A stretch of 38,893 bases of DNA from Sphingomonas bacterium (GTDB lineage: Bacteria > Pseudomonadota > Alphaproteobacteria > Sphingomonadales > Sphingomonadaceae), in assembly GCF_028293085.1 (NCBI RefSeq), contig NZ_JAQGLC010000383.1, forward strand, positions 1 to 38,893, written 5' to 3'. Both the position numbers and the translations under genes were made by a program. The notes below the pieces were generated by a model. It had not been told where the DNA came from and did no database searches. It worked only from the letters and a program-made list of their open reading frames with translations. The stretch's first letter is position 1. Each line of letters opens with the position of its first letter. Positions 1-25,018 of this stretch are shown in pieces.

Positions 1-1
1 C

Positions 2-103
2 GTCGCCAGCCATGACGACCGCTATTTCGGGCTCGCCGATATGGTGGTGAAGATGGAGCTGGGGCGGATCCAGTCCGTGACTCGACGCGAGGACAAGCCA
101 TGA
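2..103 (+). CDS. C-terminal end of an unidentified protein (partial)
   Basis: An open frame enters from the left edge and stops at 101-103. The 33 visible residues end in ...IQSVTRREDKP. The stop overlaps the start of the SPFH gene as ATGA (100-103), the usual sign of translational coupling, so the two proteins probably work together, perhaps as a membrane-associated pair. Too little is visible to name a family. Confidence 0.6.
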   Translation, partial: VASHDDRYFGLADMVVKMELGRIQSVTRREDKP

Positions 104-1041
104 GCGAAACCGTCCTGAAGCTTCACCAGTTCGATCGCCCCGCGCCCGAGCCGGTCACCCCCGGCATCACGTTGCCGGAGCGCTTCGGCATGTCGCCGCG
201 GCGCTTCCGGCTGACCGTCGCCGGGCTGCTCGCGCTTGCCCTGCTGCTGCTGCTCTGGCGCAACATCTTCATCCCGATCGGATCGGGCCAGTCGGGCGTG
301 CTGTGGTCGCGACTCGATGGCGGCACCGTGATGGATCGCCGCTATGGCGAGGGCTATTGGATGATCTGGCCGTGGGACAAGATGGCGGTCTATGATCTGC
401 GGCTGCAGGACATGCACGACAGCGTCAGCGTGATGACCAGCGACGGGCTGCAGGTCTCGATGAAGGTCACCGTCCGCTTCGCACCGATCCCGAACGAGCT
501 GACATTGCTGCACCAGTCGGTCGGGCCGAAATATCGCCAGACGGTGATCTGGCCCGACGTGATCGCCGCGGTGCGCCACGTCGTGCGCCAGTTCAAGCCG
601 GAGGACCTGACCGTGCTCGGCGAGGCGGAGCTGGCCGGCAAGGTCGAGGCGGCGGCGCGTAACTCGGTCCAGGGGCACTGGGTCAGGCTGGACAAGGTGC
701 TGATCACCGAGATCACTTTGCCGGCGCGCATCCAGGCGCAGATCCAGGAGAAGCTCGCCGACGAGCAAAAGGCGCTGGCCGGGCCCTTCCTGCTCAAACA
801 GGCCGAGCTCAAGCGGCAAGGCTGGCAGATCGAGGCCGAAGGCGTGCGTGCGTTCGAGGATCGCGCCCATGTCTCGCTGCTCAAATGGCGCAGCATCGAC
901 GCGCTGGAGAAGCTCTCCTCCTCGCCCAATTCCAAGGTGGTAGTGCTCGGCGGATCGGGGTCGACCCCGTTCGTGCTCGATACACGGGATACAGGGGGCG
1001 GATCAGCCCCGGTCGGGCAGCCCAAAGGCGTCGAGAAATAG
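100..1041 (+). CDS. SPFH/band-7 (prohibitin-like) membrane protein
   Basis: This 313-residue protein has a cytoplasmic N-terminus of about 37 residues and one strong membrane segment at about 38-58 (LTVAGLLALALLLLLW). An SPFH-like domain follows (about 60-260), with the typical early stretch (GQSGVLWSRLDGG) and a helical C-terminal part rich in Glu, Lys and Gln (QIQEKLADEQKALAG). SPFH proteins oligomerise on membranes and scaffold proteases or organise lipid domains; no specific partner can be read here. It is coupled to the partial gene upstream. Its last 39 bp overlap the end of the convergent asparagine synthase gene, so there is no room for a terminator between them. It probably does not belong to the biosynthetic locus. 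Confidence 0.8.
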   Translation: MSETVLKLHQFDRPAPEPVTPGITLPERFGMSPRRFRLTVAGLLALALLLLLWRNIFIPIGSGQSGVLWSRLDGGTVMDRRYGEGYWMIWPWDKMAVYDLRLQDMHDSVSVMTSDGLQVSMKVTVRFAPIPNELTLLHQSVGPKYRQTVIWPDVIAAVRHVVRQFKPEDLTVLGEAELAGKVEAAARNSVQGHWVRLDKVLITEITLPARIQAQIQEKLADEQKALAGPFLLKQAELKRQGWQIEAEGVRAFEDRAHVSLLKWRSIDALEKLSSSPNSKVVVLGGSGSTPFVLDTRDTGGGSAPVGQPKGVEK

Positions 1042-2871
1042 GCCGAAGGTCAGCACCAGCATCAACACGTCGGTGTCGAAGGTCGCGTTCGGCCGCGCGC
1101 CCTCGCGCTGCTGCTCGCGCAGCCGCTGGACGACGTCCGCGTCGAAATAGCCCTGCCGCCTGAGCAGGGCCGGCGAGAGCAGGTCGTCGATCCACTCGAC
1201 CCCCTGTTGCAGCAGGAAGGCAGCGCCGGGGGCGACGAAGCCGAACTTCTCGCGCTTCGCCAATGTGGGCGGCAGATAGCGCGCGGCGACCTGGCGGAGC
1301 AGCCATTTCTCGGTGTCCTCGCGCACCAGCAAGGCGGGCGGAATCGTGCGGACGAACTCGATCAGATCGGCATCGAGGAAGGGATAGCGCGCCTCGACCG
1401 AATTGGCATAGGCGACGCGGTCGCCATGATCGGCGAGCAGATGATCGGCCATGCGCCATTTGAAATCGGCATAGGAGCGCTGGTGGAGCTTGTGCCGCCC
1501 GGCCATCCGCGCCGGATCGACGGCGGGTTCGCGCGTGCAATCGAAGGCGGGCAGCGTGGATGCCACGCCCGGCGCGTACAGCCCTTCCTTGGCTTCGCGG
1601 AACAAGGCGTAGTCGCGCTCGTAGAAAAAGTCGCCGTCACCCCATAGTTCCGCGCGCAGCTCCTCTTCGAGCAACGCCTCGATCCCGTCGGCCACGCCGC
1701 GCGATTGCCCGCCGGCGGCATCGAGCCGGTAGCCGACATAGCCGCCGAACAATTCGTCCGCGCCTTCGCCGGTCAGCACGACCTTGTGCCCGCTGTCGCG
1801 GACGAGGCCGGACAAAGCGAGCGAGCAGGTATTGTAGGATTCCTTGAGGGGGGCCTCCGCGGCGACGATCACCTCGCGCAGGCGATGGACGATCTCGCCG
1901 GGGGAGAATTCGATCTCGTGATGCTCGGTGCCGAGCGCGGCCGCCATCTGGCGCTGCGAGGCGCGCTCGTCGATCGCCGCATCGGCGAAGGTGATCGAGA
2001 AGCTGTGGAAACGGTGATCCGGCCGGGCGCGTTTGGCGAGCGCCCCGATCAGGCTCGAATCCAGCCCGCCGCTGACATAGAGGCCGACCGGCACATCGGC
2101 CTCCAGCCGCCGTCGCACCGAGGCGAGCAGCAGATCGTCGAGCCGGTCGACATAATGATCCACGCTTTCGGTCGGCGGCGTCGGGTCGGCGACCGGATAG
2201 GCCAGGTCCCAATATTGCCGGACGACCGTCCTATCCGCGTCGGCGATCAGCAAATGGCCGGGCGGCAAAGCGTGGATGCCCTCGAACATCGTGGTCGGGC
2301 TGCGCAGCCCGGGAAAGGTCAGGATCTGGTCGAGCCCGCGCAGATTGACCCGCCGCTCGACCCGGGGATCGGCGAGCAGCGCCTTGATCTCCGATCCGAA
2401 CAGCAATTGCCCGTCCACCTCGGTGTGAAACAGCGGCGCGATCCCCGTCTGGTCGCGGCCGAGGATCAGCCGGTGGCGCCGCCGGTCGTAGAGCGCAAAG
2501 GCGAATTGCCCGTTGAGCCGTGTCGCGAGATCGAGGCCATATTCCTCATAGAGATGCACCAGTATCTCGACATCGCAGTGCGTGCGGAAACGGTGCCCGC
2601 GCGCCTCCAGCTCGGCGCGCAGCTCGCGGTGGTTATAGATCTCGCCATTGCAGACCGAAACGACGTCCTCGGCCTCGTTGCTGTGCGGCTGGTTGCCGGT
2701 GGCGAGGTCGACGATCGACAGCCGGGTGAAACCGAACGCCACGCCCGGCGCGGTGAAGTCTCCCACATCGTCGGGGCCGCGGTGATGCAGCGTCGCCGCC
2801 ATGGCGGCGCGCGCTGCACCATCGATCGGCCGTTCGCGGTCGGCACTGAAGATACCGGCAATGCCGCACAC
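1003..2871 (-). CDS. asnB: asparagine synthase (glutamine-hydrolysing), AsnB type
   Basis: This 622-residue protein starts at a GTG, so the predicted N-terminus is MCGIAG with Cys2 as the glutaminase nucleophile. The class II glutamine amidotransferase domain covers about 1-215 (RGPDD at 31-35, CNGEIYN at 74-80). The synthase domain follows, with the PPi-loop SGGLDSS at 267-273. Both halves look intact, so it should transfer ammonia from Gln to an AMP-activated carboxylate, classically Asp to Asn. It starts 13 bp after the stop of the hydrolase gene, and its TAGGA ribosome site overlaps that stop, so it is the last gene of the biosynthetic operon. It may supply Asn to the NRPS or amidate a carboxylate of the peptide; B. 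subtilis AsnB, for instance, amidates cell-wall diaminopimelate. No A-domain code in the cluster is a clear Asn code. Confidence 0.88.
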   Translation of the reverse strand: MCGIAGIFSADRERPIDGAARAAMAATLHHRGPDDVGDFTAPGVAFGFTRLSIVDLATGNQPHSNEAEDVVSVCNGEIYNHRELRAELEARGHRFRTHCDVEILVHLYEEYGLDLATRLNGQFAFALYDRRRHRLILGRDQTGIAPLFHTEVDGQLLFGSEIKALLADPRVERRVNLRGLDQILTFPGLRSPTTMFEGIHALPPGHLLIADADRTVVRQYWDLAYPVADPTPPTESVDHYVDRLDDLLLASVRRRLEADVPVGLYVSGGLDSSLIGALAKRARPDHRFHSFSITFADAAIDERASQRQMAAALGTEHHEIEFSPGEIVHRLREVIVAAEAPLKESYNTCSLALSGLVRDSGHKVVLTGEGADELFGGYVGYRLDAAGGQSRGVADGIEALLEEELRAELWGDGDFFYERDYALFREAKEGLYAPGVASTLPAFDCTREPAVDPARMAGRHKLHQRSYADFKWRMADHLLADHGDRVAYANSVEARYPFLDADLIEFVRTIPPALLVREDTEKWLLRQVAARYLPPTLAKREKFGFVAPGAAFLLQQGVEWIDDLLSPALLRRQGYFDADVVQRLREQQREGARPNATFDTDVLMLVLTFGLFLDAFGLPDRG

Positions 2872-2884
2872 CTGTGTTCGGTTC

Positions 2885-4630
2885 CTATCGCGTCCTGAAC
2901 TGCCAGGTCGGCCCGATGATCAGCGGCATCGCTATCCCCTCGGGCTCCTCCGGCTGCTTCGGCCAGTGATAGCCGGGCTTCACCGTATCGACACGCCAAT
3001 AATAGGTCGTGCCGGGCTTCACCTTGATGTCGGCGGTGAGGCCCTTGATGCCGCCCAGCCGCTGCACGCCCGGATGCTTGTCGGCGCTGGCGCTGTCGAC
3101 CGCGGCAGGGTTGACCCCCCAATAGACGTCATAGCTGTCGCCATAGACACGGCCTGCCTGCCACGTGACGCGGACGCCGCCGCTTTTGGCCGCGCCGACT
3201 CCGCTTGCTTCGTTCAGCGGCCACGGCGTCGTCACCGCGGAACTGACCTGGGGCATGATCTCGTCGAGCATGGTCACTTCCCACCCGTCGTCCCAGGTGT
3301 TGGAGGCGAGCACGAACGACGTTTTCTGGTCGTAGAAATAATAGAGCAATGTCTTGTAGCCCGGGAAGGCGCCGCCATGGCCGCGCGCCGTGCCATAGGA
3401 TCGCATGGGCTGCATCAGCCCGCCCACGCCATATTGCATCACCTCCCATCCGATATGGATGTCGGCCGAGGCGAAGGTGAACCATTTGTTCTTGGTCCCC
3501 GGATTGAGCAGCGTGTCGGTGCGGAACATCGCATCCTCGAACTTCAGCAGGTCCCACGGCGTGGAGACGATCGCGCCGGCGGTCCAGGCATAGCTCGGGT
3601 TGATCTTGGAGACGTCGCACCATTTATCGAAGACCTGCACCGGATAGGGAATCGAGCCCCATTTGGTGTAGCCATGAATCGCCGGCACCTTCTTGTCGTC
3701 CGTCGCGAAATAGGTGTCCTTCAGCCCGGCGACGTCGAACACATAATGTTTCATGAGATCGGGCACGGCCATGCCGGAGACCTTTTCCGCGATCAGGCCG
3801 AGCAGGATGTAATTGGTGTTGGAATAATTCCACGCCGGATAGGGCGGCGGCAGCGGCGGGGCCGGGGGCTGTTTCTGGAGCACCGATTCCCAATAGGGAT
3901 TATTGTAGACCAGGCCGGGCGGGAAGGCCGGATCGACCAGCGGCTTGCCCGTTGGCTGACCTTCCTTGCTCACCGCCGCTGCGAGATCGTTGCCGGAGAA
4001 ATGCTTGCCGGGCGTGATCTGGGGCGAGAAGCCGATATTATGGTCCTCGAGATAATTGTTCACACCCGATTTCATCTGGAGCAGGTCGGCGACGGTGATC
4101 TTGTCGATGAACGGAATGCCCTCGACGATCTTGTTGCCGGCGAGATAGGTCAGCACCGGATCGCTCAGCTTGATCTTGCCTTCCTGCTCCAGGCGCAGGA
4201 TCGCCTGAGCGAGGAACGCCTTGCTGACGCTGCCGACGCGGAACTGCAGATCGGGCGCCATCGGCGCGCCGGAGACCAGGTCGGCCTTGCCGGTGACGCC
4301 GACGCGCACGCCCCAATCGGGCGACTTCACGATGATTACCGCCCCCGGAATGCTGCCGTTCGCGACCAGCGCGTCGAGCGTGCGCTGCCAGGTGGCGGGG
4401 AAGGGGCGAGAGGGCACCGCGTTGGTGCCGTGGCGCTCGATCGGCGCAGTAGTGGCCGGCGGCGGCGCGCAGATGGCGGGCGGATAGCCGGGTGGAACCG
4501 GCTGTGCGCCGCCGGGTGCCGGGGTCGGTGTGGCTTCCTGCGCGACGGCGGCGAACTGGCCGCCGGTCATCGCCAATAAAGGCAGCGCGTAAAGCCAGCG
4601 CAGCCGTCTCACATTCTTCTGGGTGATCAT
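2885..4630 (-). CDS. serine hydrolase of PBP/class C beta-lactamase fold; candidate peptide release or maturation enzyme
   Basis: This 581-residue protein has a Sec-type leader (basic KNVRRLRW, hydrophobic core, possible cleavage at AVA-QE near residue 30) followed by a Pro/Ala-rich linker. The hydrolase domain (about 75-450) has the three signature motifs: SVSK at 134-137 (nucleophile Ser134, general base Lys137), YSN at 269-271 and HGG at 418-420. A Pro-rich insertion (about 240-266) precedes YSN. The last ~110 residues look like a fibronectin-III-like beta domain (YYWRVD). The ATG overlaps the NRPS2 stop by 4 bp (ATGA), with a GAGGGG site 8 bp upstream. The fold includes D-Ala-D-Ala carboxypeptidases, the stand-alone cyclases of surugamide-type NRPSs (SurE) and prodrug peptidases such as ClbP. 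The NRPS lacks a thioesterase, which favours a SurE-like job; the leader peptide favours a periplasmic ClbP-like one. Confidence 0.82.
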   Translation of the reverse strand: MITQKNVRRLRWLYALPLLAMTGGQFAAVAQEATPTPAPGGAQPVPPGYPPAICAPPPATTAPIERHGTNAVPSRPFPATWQRTLDALVANGSIPGAVIIVKSPDWGVRVGVTGKADLVSGAPMAPDLQFRVGSVSKAFLAQAILRLEQEGKIKLSDPVLTYLAGNKIVEGIPFIDKITVADLLQMKSGVNNYLEDHNIGFSPQITPGKHFSGNDLAAAVSKEGQPTGKPLVDPAFPPGLVYNNPYWESVLQKQPPAPPLPPPYPAWNYSNTNYILLGLIAEKVSGMAVPDLMKHYVFDVAGLKDTYFATDDKKVPAIHGYTKWGSIPYPVQVFDKWCDVSKINPSYAWTAGAIVSTPWDLLKFEDAMFRTDTLLNPGTKNKWFTFASADIHIGWEVMQYGVGGLMQPMRSYGTARGHGGAFPGYKTLLYYFYDQKTSFVLASNTWDDGWEVTMLDEIMPQVSSAVTTPWPLNEASGVGAAKSGGVRVTWQAGRVYGDSYDVYWGVNPAAVDSASADKHPGVQRLGGIKGLTADIKVKPGTTYYWRVDTVKPGYHWPKQPEEPEGIAMPLIIGPTWQFRTR

Positions 4631-7600
4631 GATATTATCCCCTCGCTCACGAGATCCCGCAGAGGCCCTGCGGTGGGCTCATTCGAAATCGCGTCGATCA
4701 GCGCGCGCATCGCGGCGGGCTGATGGAACTGCGGCGCGTAGCGGAGGGAGACGGTCAGCCGTCCCCCGGTTTTGGCCGCCTCCAGCTCGATCGCGCGGGT
4801 CCGCCGGAATCCGGCGCTGATGACCCCGGGCAGGCGATCGCTGGTGGCGAAATGGGAATCGGGCGGCATGTCGATATCGCCCAGATAATTGAGGCTCAGC
4901 TCGGGCTCGGCGAACGCGATCGGTGTCGGGGAGAGCATGCGCAGCACGCTCCAGCCGACCCCTTCGGACGGCACCGTGGCGAGCGCCGCCGCGATGGCGT
5001 CCGCATCCGCGGTGCAATCGAGCAGGAAGGGATAGTCGGCGGTGAACCAGCCGATCGTGCGGCTTACATCGATCCAGCGCGTCAGCGGAGCCCGGCCATG
5101 GCTCGCAAGCGTGACATGTGTCGCCACGCGACCGTCCTGTTCCCGCAACGCCGCGCCGAGCCGGGTGAGCAGGCCGGCGAGCACGGTTCGATCCGATGTG
5201 CCCGGTTCGACCAGGCCGAGGTCGATGGTGAACAACTCGGTATCGTCATAACCGTGCGGGCCCAATTCGGGTGCCCGCGGGACCGGAGCCTTCGTCACCG
5301 CCTCCCAATAAGGCCGCTCGCGCTCCGCGGCCGCCAGCCCGTCCGGCCCGGCAAGCGCCGCTGCCCAATCGCGACAGGAACTGGTCCTGGCCGCCAGGCG
5401 GACGGTCTTTCCGGCTGTTGCCTGGAGCAGCGCGTCGCCGAGGTCCTCGACGATGATCCGCCACGACACCGCATCGACGACGAGATGATGCGCGGTCAGC
5501 AGCAGGTGATCCGCGTCCAGCAGGCGGTAGAGCGTTGCCCGGAACAGCGGCGCATCGGCCGCGCCCGAGGGCTGGTGGGCCGCTGCATCGGCCTCGACCA
5601 GGGCCCATGGGTTCTCCGCGTCGCGGCAGTCGATAGTGCGGAGCTGGAAGATATCGGCGGGAGCGCACTCTGCCGCCCACCCGTCTTCGTCCTGACGGAA
5701 GCGCAACCGCAGCGCGTCGTGATGCCGCCAGATCGCGTCGAGCGCCGTCACCAGCGCCTTGCCGTCGAGCGGCGAGCGCAACGCGCGCAGCAGGATGAGG
5801 TGGTTGAGCTGGGCAATGCCCTCCGGGTCGACGGCGAAGAACCAGCGCTGGATCGGTGTCAGCGCTACCGGTCCCGTCACCGGTGTGTCCTCGATCGGGA
5901 GGGCTCGTGATTCCGCCAGCGCCAGCTTCGCCACGGTGTCGGCCGCAAGCATATCCTGCAGCTCGATCAGGAAGCCGTCGCGCCGCAGCCGCCCGAGCAG
6001 CCGGATCGCGCGAAGCGAATCCCCGCCCGAGGCGGCGAAGGAACTGTGCCGCCCGAACGGCCCGCCGCCCAGCACCGCGGCGAAGGCCTCGGCGACCAGC
6101 TTTTCTCTGGCGTCGAGCGGCTCGCTATCGGTTTCGGCCGTGCGCCGCAGCCCCGCGAGCGCGCGCCGATCGACCTTGCCGGCGATCGTCCTGGGCAATT
6201 CAGCCAGCGTCTGGATCTCGGCCGGCACCATCCAGTGCGGCAGCGTCTCGACCAGGCCTTGCCGCAGCGCGTCGAGATCGATCGGCCCGTGCGGCACGAC
6301 AAAGGCGAGGAGGCGCGGCGGATCGCTCGCGACGACCACTGCCGCCTGCGACACGATCGGATGGCCGCGCAGGCGCTGCTCGATCTCGCCCAGCTCGATC
6401 CGGTGGCCGTTGAGCTTGATCTGCCCGTCGAGCCGGCCGAGATAGATCATCGCGCCATCGCCCTGGATGATCCCGGCATCGCCGGTGCGATAGAAACGCT
6501 CGCCATGGATTTCGGGAAAGCGCTCCGCGGTCAGCGCCGGCTGTCCGACATAGCCGCGCGCGAGCCCCTGGCCCGATAGCCAGATCTCGCCGACCGTGCC
6601 CGGCGGCATCAGGCGCCCGAGCCGGTCGCGCACGCTCATGCCGCTATTGGCGATCGGCCGCCCGATGGGGATGCCGTCGGGATAGGGATGCTCGGGGTCG
6701 ATCCGGTGCCAGCTCGCGCAGACCGAGGCCTCGGTCGGGCCATAGGCGTTGAAGGCCGAGAGCCGCGCTGCATAATGGCGGGAATCATGGAGGTCGGGCG
6801 GCTCGCCGGCGGTGATCAGCACGCGCAGCCCGGCAAGCTCGGCCCCGTCCAGCGCGCGCAGATAGGAAGGCGGCAGGGTGGCGACGGTGACGCCCTCGGC
6901 CTCGAACAGCGCGAGCAGCGCGGCACCGTCGCGGATCGCTTCCTCGGCGGCGATGACCAGCCCGGCGCCGCACAGCAGCGCCATGAAGATCTCGGAGAGC
7001 GACGCGTCGAACGAGCAGGAGGCGAACTGCACCACCCGGTCGTCCGGCCGCACGTCCCAGTCGCGGATCTGCGCCTGGATCATGTTGACGAAACCGCCAT
7101 GCCCGACCGCGACGCCCTTGGGCCAACCGGTCGAGCCCGAGGTGTAGATGATGTACGCGGTGTCGCCGGCGGTGGCGGGGCAGGGACCTCGCCCGGCGGC
7201 GGGAGGGCCCGCAATTTCCTTTGCCAGCCCCGGCGCGAGCGCATCGAGCCGCGCCAGCCCGTCGCCATCGGCCAAGACCTGCACGCACCCCGAATCCTCG
7301 AGCATCATCGCGATGCGGGGGTCGGGCAGCGCCGGGCTGATCGGCAGATAGGCAGCACCTGCCTTGAGGATGCCGAGCAGCGCCACGATCCGCGCCGCGC
7401 CGCGCTCGCACAGGACGCCCACCACCACGTCCGGGCCGATCCCGTCGGCCCGCAGCCGCTGAGCGACACCCTCGGCCGCCGCGTCGAGGTCACGATAATT
7501 CAGTCGAGTGTCGCCTGCCATGACCGCCAGCGCCCCGGGCGTCAGGTCCGCCTGGGCGTGCCAGAGATCGGCGAGCGTCGCGCCTTCGTCCCGCGCCACC

Positions 7601-8944
7601 ACCGGACCGAGCGCAGCGTCGGCGAGCATCCGGCGTTCGGCCTGCGGCATGGAATCCAGGTCCGCGAGCGGCATCCCGGGATCGGCCAGGACCGCCCCGA
7701 TCAGCGTGTGCCAATGATCTTCGAGCCGCGCGATCAGGTCGGCCGCGATCCGGCGGCTATCATATTGAAAGTTGATGTCGAGCGCGTCCCCGGCATGGAC
7801 GATGATGCCGAAATCATAATTGGCGCGCTCCTCGGCGGCGGTGCTCGTCACCGCGAAACCGGTCTCGGTGGTGCCAGCGCCTTCCGGGAAATTCTCGAGC
7901 ACGAGCAGATGGTCGAGCAGGCCCGAGGGCAAGGCCGAGGCTGCCTGGATCGCCGCCAGCCCGGTCTGGTCGTGCGCGCTGTTCTCGTCGGCCTGATGCT
8001 GCAAGCGCGCGAGCAGGCTGCCGATCGTCTCGCCGCCGTCCCAGCGTACGCGCACCGGTACGCTGTTGATGAACATGCCGACCAGCCGCTCGATCCCGGG
8101 CGTCGCGAGGCTGCGGCCCGAGGTGACGATGCCGAACACGACATCCTGCCGCCCGGTCCAGCGCGACAGCAGCAACCCCCAGAGCGCCTGGAGCAGCACG
8201 CCCAGGGTCGTCCCGTTCGCGGCGGCCAGCGCGCGGAGCGCCGCGGTCTGCGCCGCATCGATCGGGAAGCGATGATCGACATGCCGGGAGGGCGCGGTGT
8301 CGCGCGCCAGCCTGGGCAGGGTCGCGAGCTCGTCATAGCCCTGGAGCAATGCCGTCCAGTGGCGGTCGGCCGCGTCGTGATCGCGCGCTGCCATTGCCGC
8401 CATATAATCGTCCGGATCGACCGGTGGCGCCAGCTTCGGCGCGGCGCCCCGCAGCGCGGCCGCGTAAAGCTCGGTGAATTCCTCCGCCAGGATCGCGCCC
8501 GACCAGCCGTCGATCAGGATATGCGGATGAGTCCAGACCATCTCGAACCGGTCGGGCGCGTGGCGGAACAGCGCGACCCGCATCAGCTGGTCGCGCCGCA
8601 GATCGAAGCCGCGCGCGGCATCCGCGCGGCGCCAGCGCTCCACCGCGTCGCCCACGGCATCTTCGCAGTGGAACTCCACGGCCTGCGTCTTGAGGATGAT
8701 CTGCAGCGGCTGCGTTGTCCGCTCGTAATCGAACAGTGATCGCAGCATCGGATGCCGCGCGAGCAACGCGTTCCACGCCGCCTCGCAATGGATCGGGTCG
8801 ACCGTCCCTTGCAGAATGAAAGAGACCTGCCGATAATATGGCGACTCCCCCGGCGTCATCAAATCGTGGAACAGCATGCCGGCCTGGAGCGGGCTCAATC
8901 GGTAGACCCGATCGACGGCGTCGCGCGCCAAAGGGGCGGGCGCA

Positions 8945-8952
<8 letters not shown>
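4627..8952 (-). CDS. nonribosomal peptide synthetase, terminal module C-A-T-E without thioesterase
   Basis: This 1,441-residue protein is one module. The condensation domain (about 16-440) opens with LSPLQAGMLFH; its HHxxxDG motif reads PHILIDG near residue 146, keeping the second, catalytic His. The adenylation domain (about 455-950) has YIIYTSGSTGWPKG, and positions read against GrsA give D-A-S-T-I-A-A-V-C plus the late Lys (TIAGKVDR), close to published Tyr and Phe codes. The carrier domain has GGDSL near 977. The last ~430 residues are an epimerisation domain (HHLVVDAVSW near 1157, DVSRTIGWFT, NYLGDID). Nothing follows, so there is no TE or reductase domain. The GTG start overlaps the stop of the megasynthase by 8 bp. 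It probably adds the last, D-configured aromatic residue and hands it to a separate release enzyme. Confidence 0.93.
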
Positions 8953-24325
<15,373 letters not shown>

Positions 24326-24481
24326 GGTGACGCGTGGCGCTCCCGCTATGTGCGGAGGATCAAATCGAAGTCGAAGTCGGCGTGGGACACGATACGCTTG
24401 TGACGCGGACACAACTCTTCAGCGGCCGCCGGCAAGGGCGACGAAGATCGGCAGGCTCGCTGCCGGTCGGCGGAGGGATCA

Positions 24482-24524
24482 AGCCGCCTGGCCGGGGATC
24501 GCTTTGCGTCCCGGCCGGGCGGCT
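24482..24524 (-). promoter_or_regulatory. strong stem-loop between the 100-residue gene and the megasynthase gene
   Basis: Arms 24482-24496 and 24510-24524 pair over 15 positions with a single mismatch that can be a wobble pair on one strand; the loop is 13 nt. It begins 8 nt after the stop of the small gene. Neither side has a run of T, so it is not a standard intrinsic terminator. It could stabilise the 3' end of the small mRNA or partly attenuate transcription into the 15-kb gene. A smaller perfect hairpin (CGGCAG / CTGCCG, 24449-24465) lies just downstream. Confidence 0.6.
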
Positions 24525-24531
24525 CGGAAGA

Positions 24532-24834
24532 TCAGGCGGTGGCGGTCTTCGTCGCCGATACCTTCACCGTCGTCGCGTGCGGCAGATGCTCCGCGACTTC
24601 GGACAGCAGATTGCCGCCGGTGGTCGCCATCTTGTACGAATTCCAGCGCAGGCCGATCGCGGTCAGCGTGGCGACCAGCGGCATCGACGGTGCCAGCACC
24701 GCAACGGCCAGGCCGGTGCCCAGGAAGGTCGCGACGCCTGCACCGATATTGCCGGCGATCAGGTTGCTCGCGCCAGGCATCAACACTTCTCCGGCCACCA
24801 TTGCCGTCCGTCCAAGCGTATCACTTTGTGCCAT
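24532..24834 (-). CDS. small hydrophobic protein, 100 aa, function unknown
   Basis: The start is set by an ATG at 24834 with a strong ribosome site (GGAAAGGA, 6 nt spacing). An upstream extension of the open frame has no such site and no protein character. The product begins MAQSDTLGRTAMVAGEVLMP. It has two Gly/Ala-rich hydrophobic stretches, about 22-44 (SNLIAGNIGAGVATFLGTGL) and 44-62 (AVAVLAPSMPLVATLTAIGL), which could form one membrane hairpin, and a polar tail ending in KVSATKTATA. No catalytic motif is visible. It sits between the phosphopantetheinyl transferase and the megasynthase in the same orientation, so it probably belongs to the pathway, perhaps as a membrane anchor or in product export or self-protection. 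That role is a guess from position. Confidence 0.75.
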   Translation of the reverse strand: MAQSDTLGRTAMVAGEVLMPGASNLIAGNIGAGVATFLGTGLAVAVLAPSMPLVATLTAIGLRWNSYKMATTGGNLLSEVAEHLPHATTVKVSATKTATA

Positions 24835-25018
24835 TTGTCGTCCTTTCCGGGGAACCAACTCACGCTGATAGGGCCGACAACCTGCATGGTTGCCGTTCGA
24901 CAACAATATCACGGGCTTAGACTGGGCAATAGCGGGTGATATAACCAGCCCGGCTATATTTGGCAGATTTTCGCAATCGCCTGCAGACCGCAGAAATCCA
25001 TGTCTTTTCGGGGCGCAT
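24835..25018 (-). promoter_or_regulatory. intergenic region with a possible promoter for the small gene and megasynthase
   Basis: This 184-bp gap is more A+T-rich than its surroundings (24900-24965). On the minus strand a TATATC (24943-24938) follows a poor -35-like CTGCCA at 17 bp. A hairpin (GACAACC / GGTTGCC, 24876-24894) lies in the would-be leader. The paired GTATGC sites seen further right are absent. The -35 match is weak, so the call is tentative. Confidence 0.3.

Noticed and set aside
1003..2871. Asparagine synthase as a lasso-peptide cyclase
   Set aside because: The glutaminase half with Cys2 is intact, and there is no precursor peptide or leader protease gene nearby.
2885..4630. 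The hydrolase as a beta-lactam resistance enzyme
   Set aside because: It is much longer than AmpC, has a Pro-rich insertion and an extra C-terminal domain, and is translationally coupled to an NRPS gene.
24326..24412. GTG at 24412 as start of the megasynthase
   Set aside because: It adds 29 Arg-rich residues unlike PKS N-termini and has no good ribosome site; the ATG at 24325 gives a normal helical lead.
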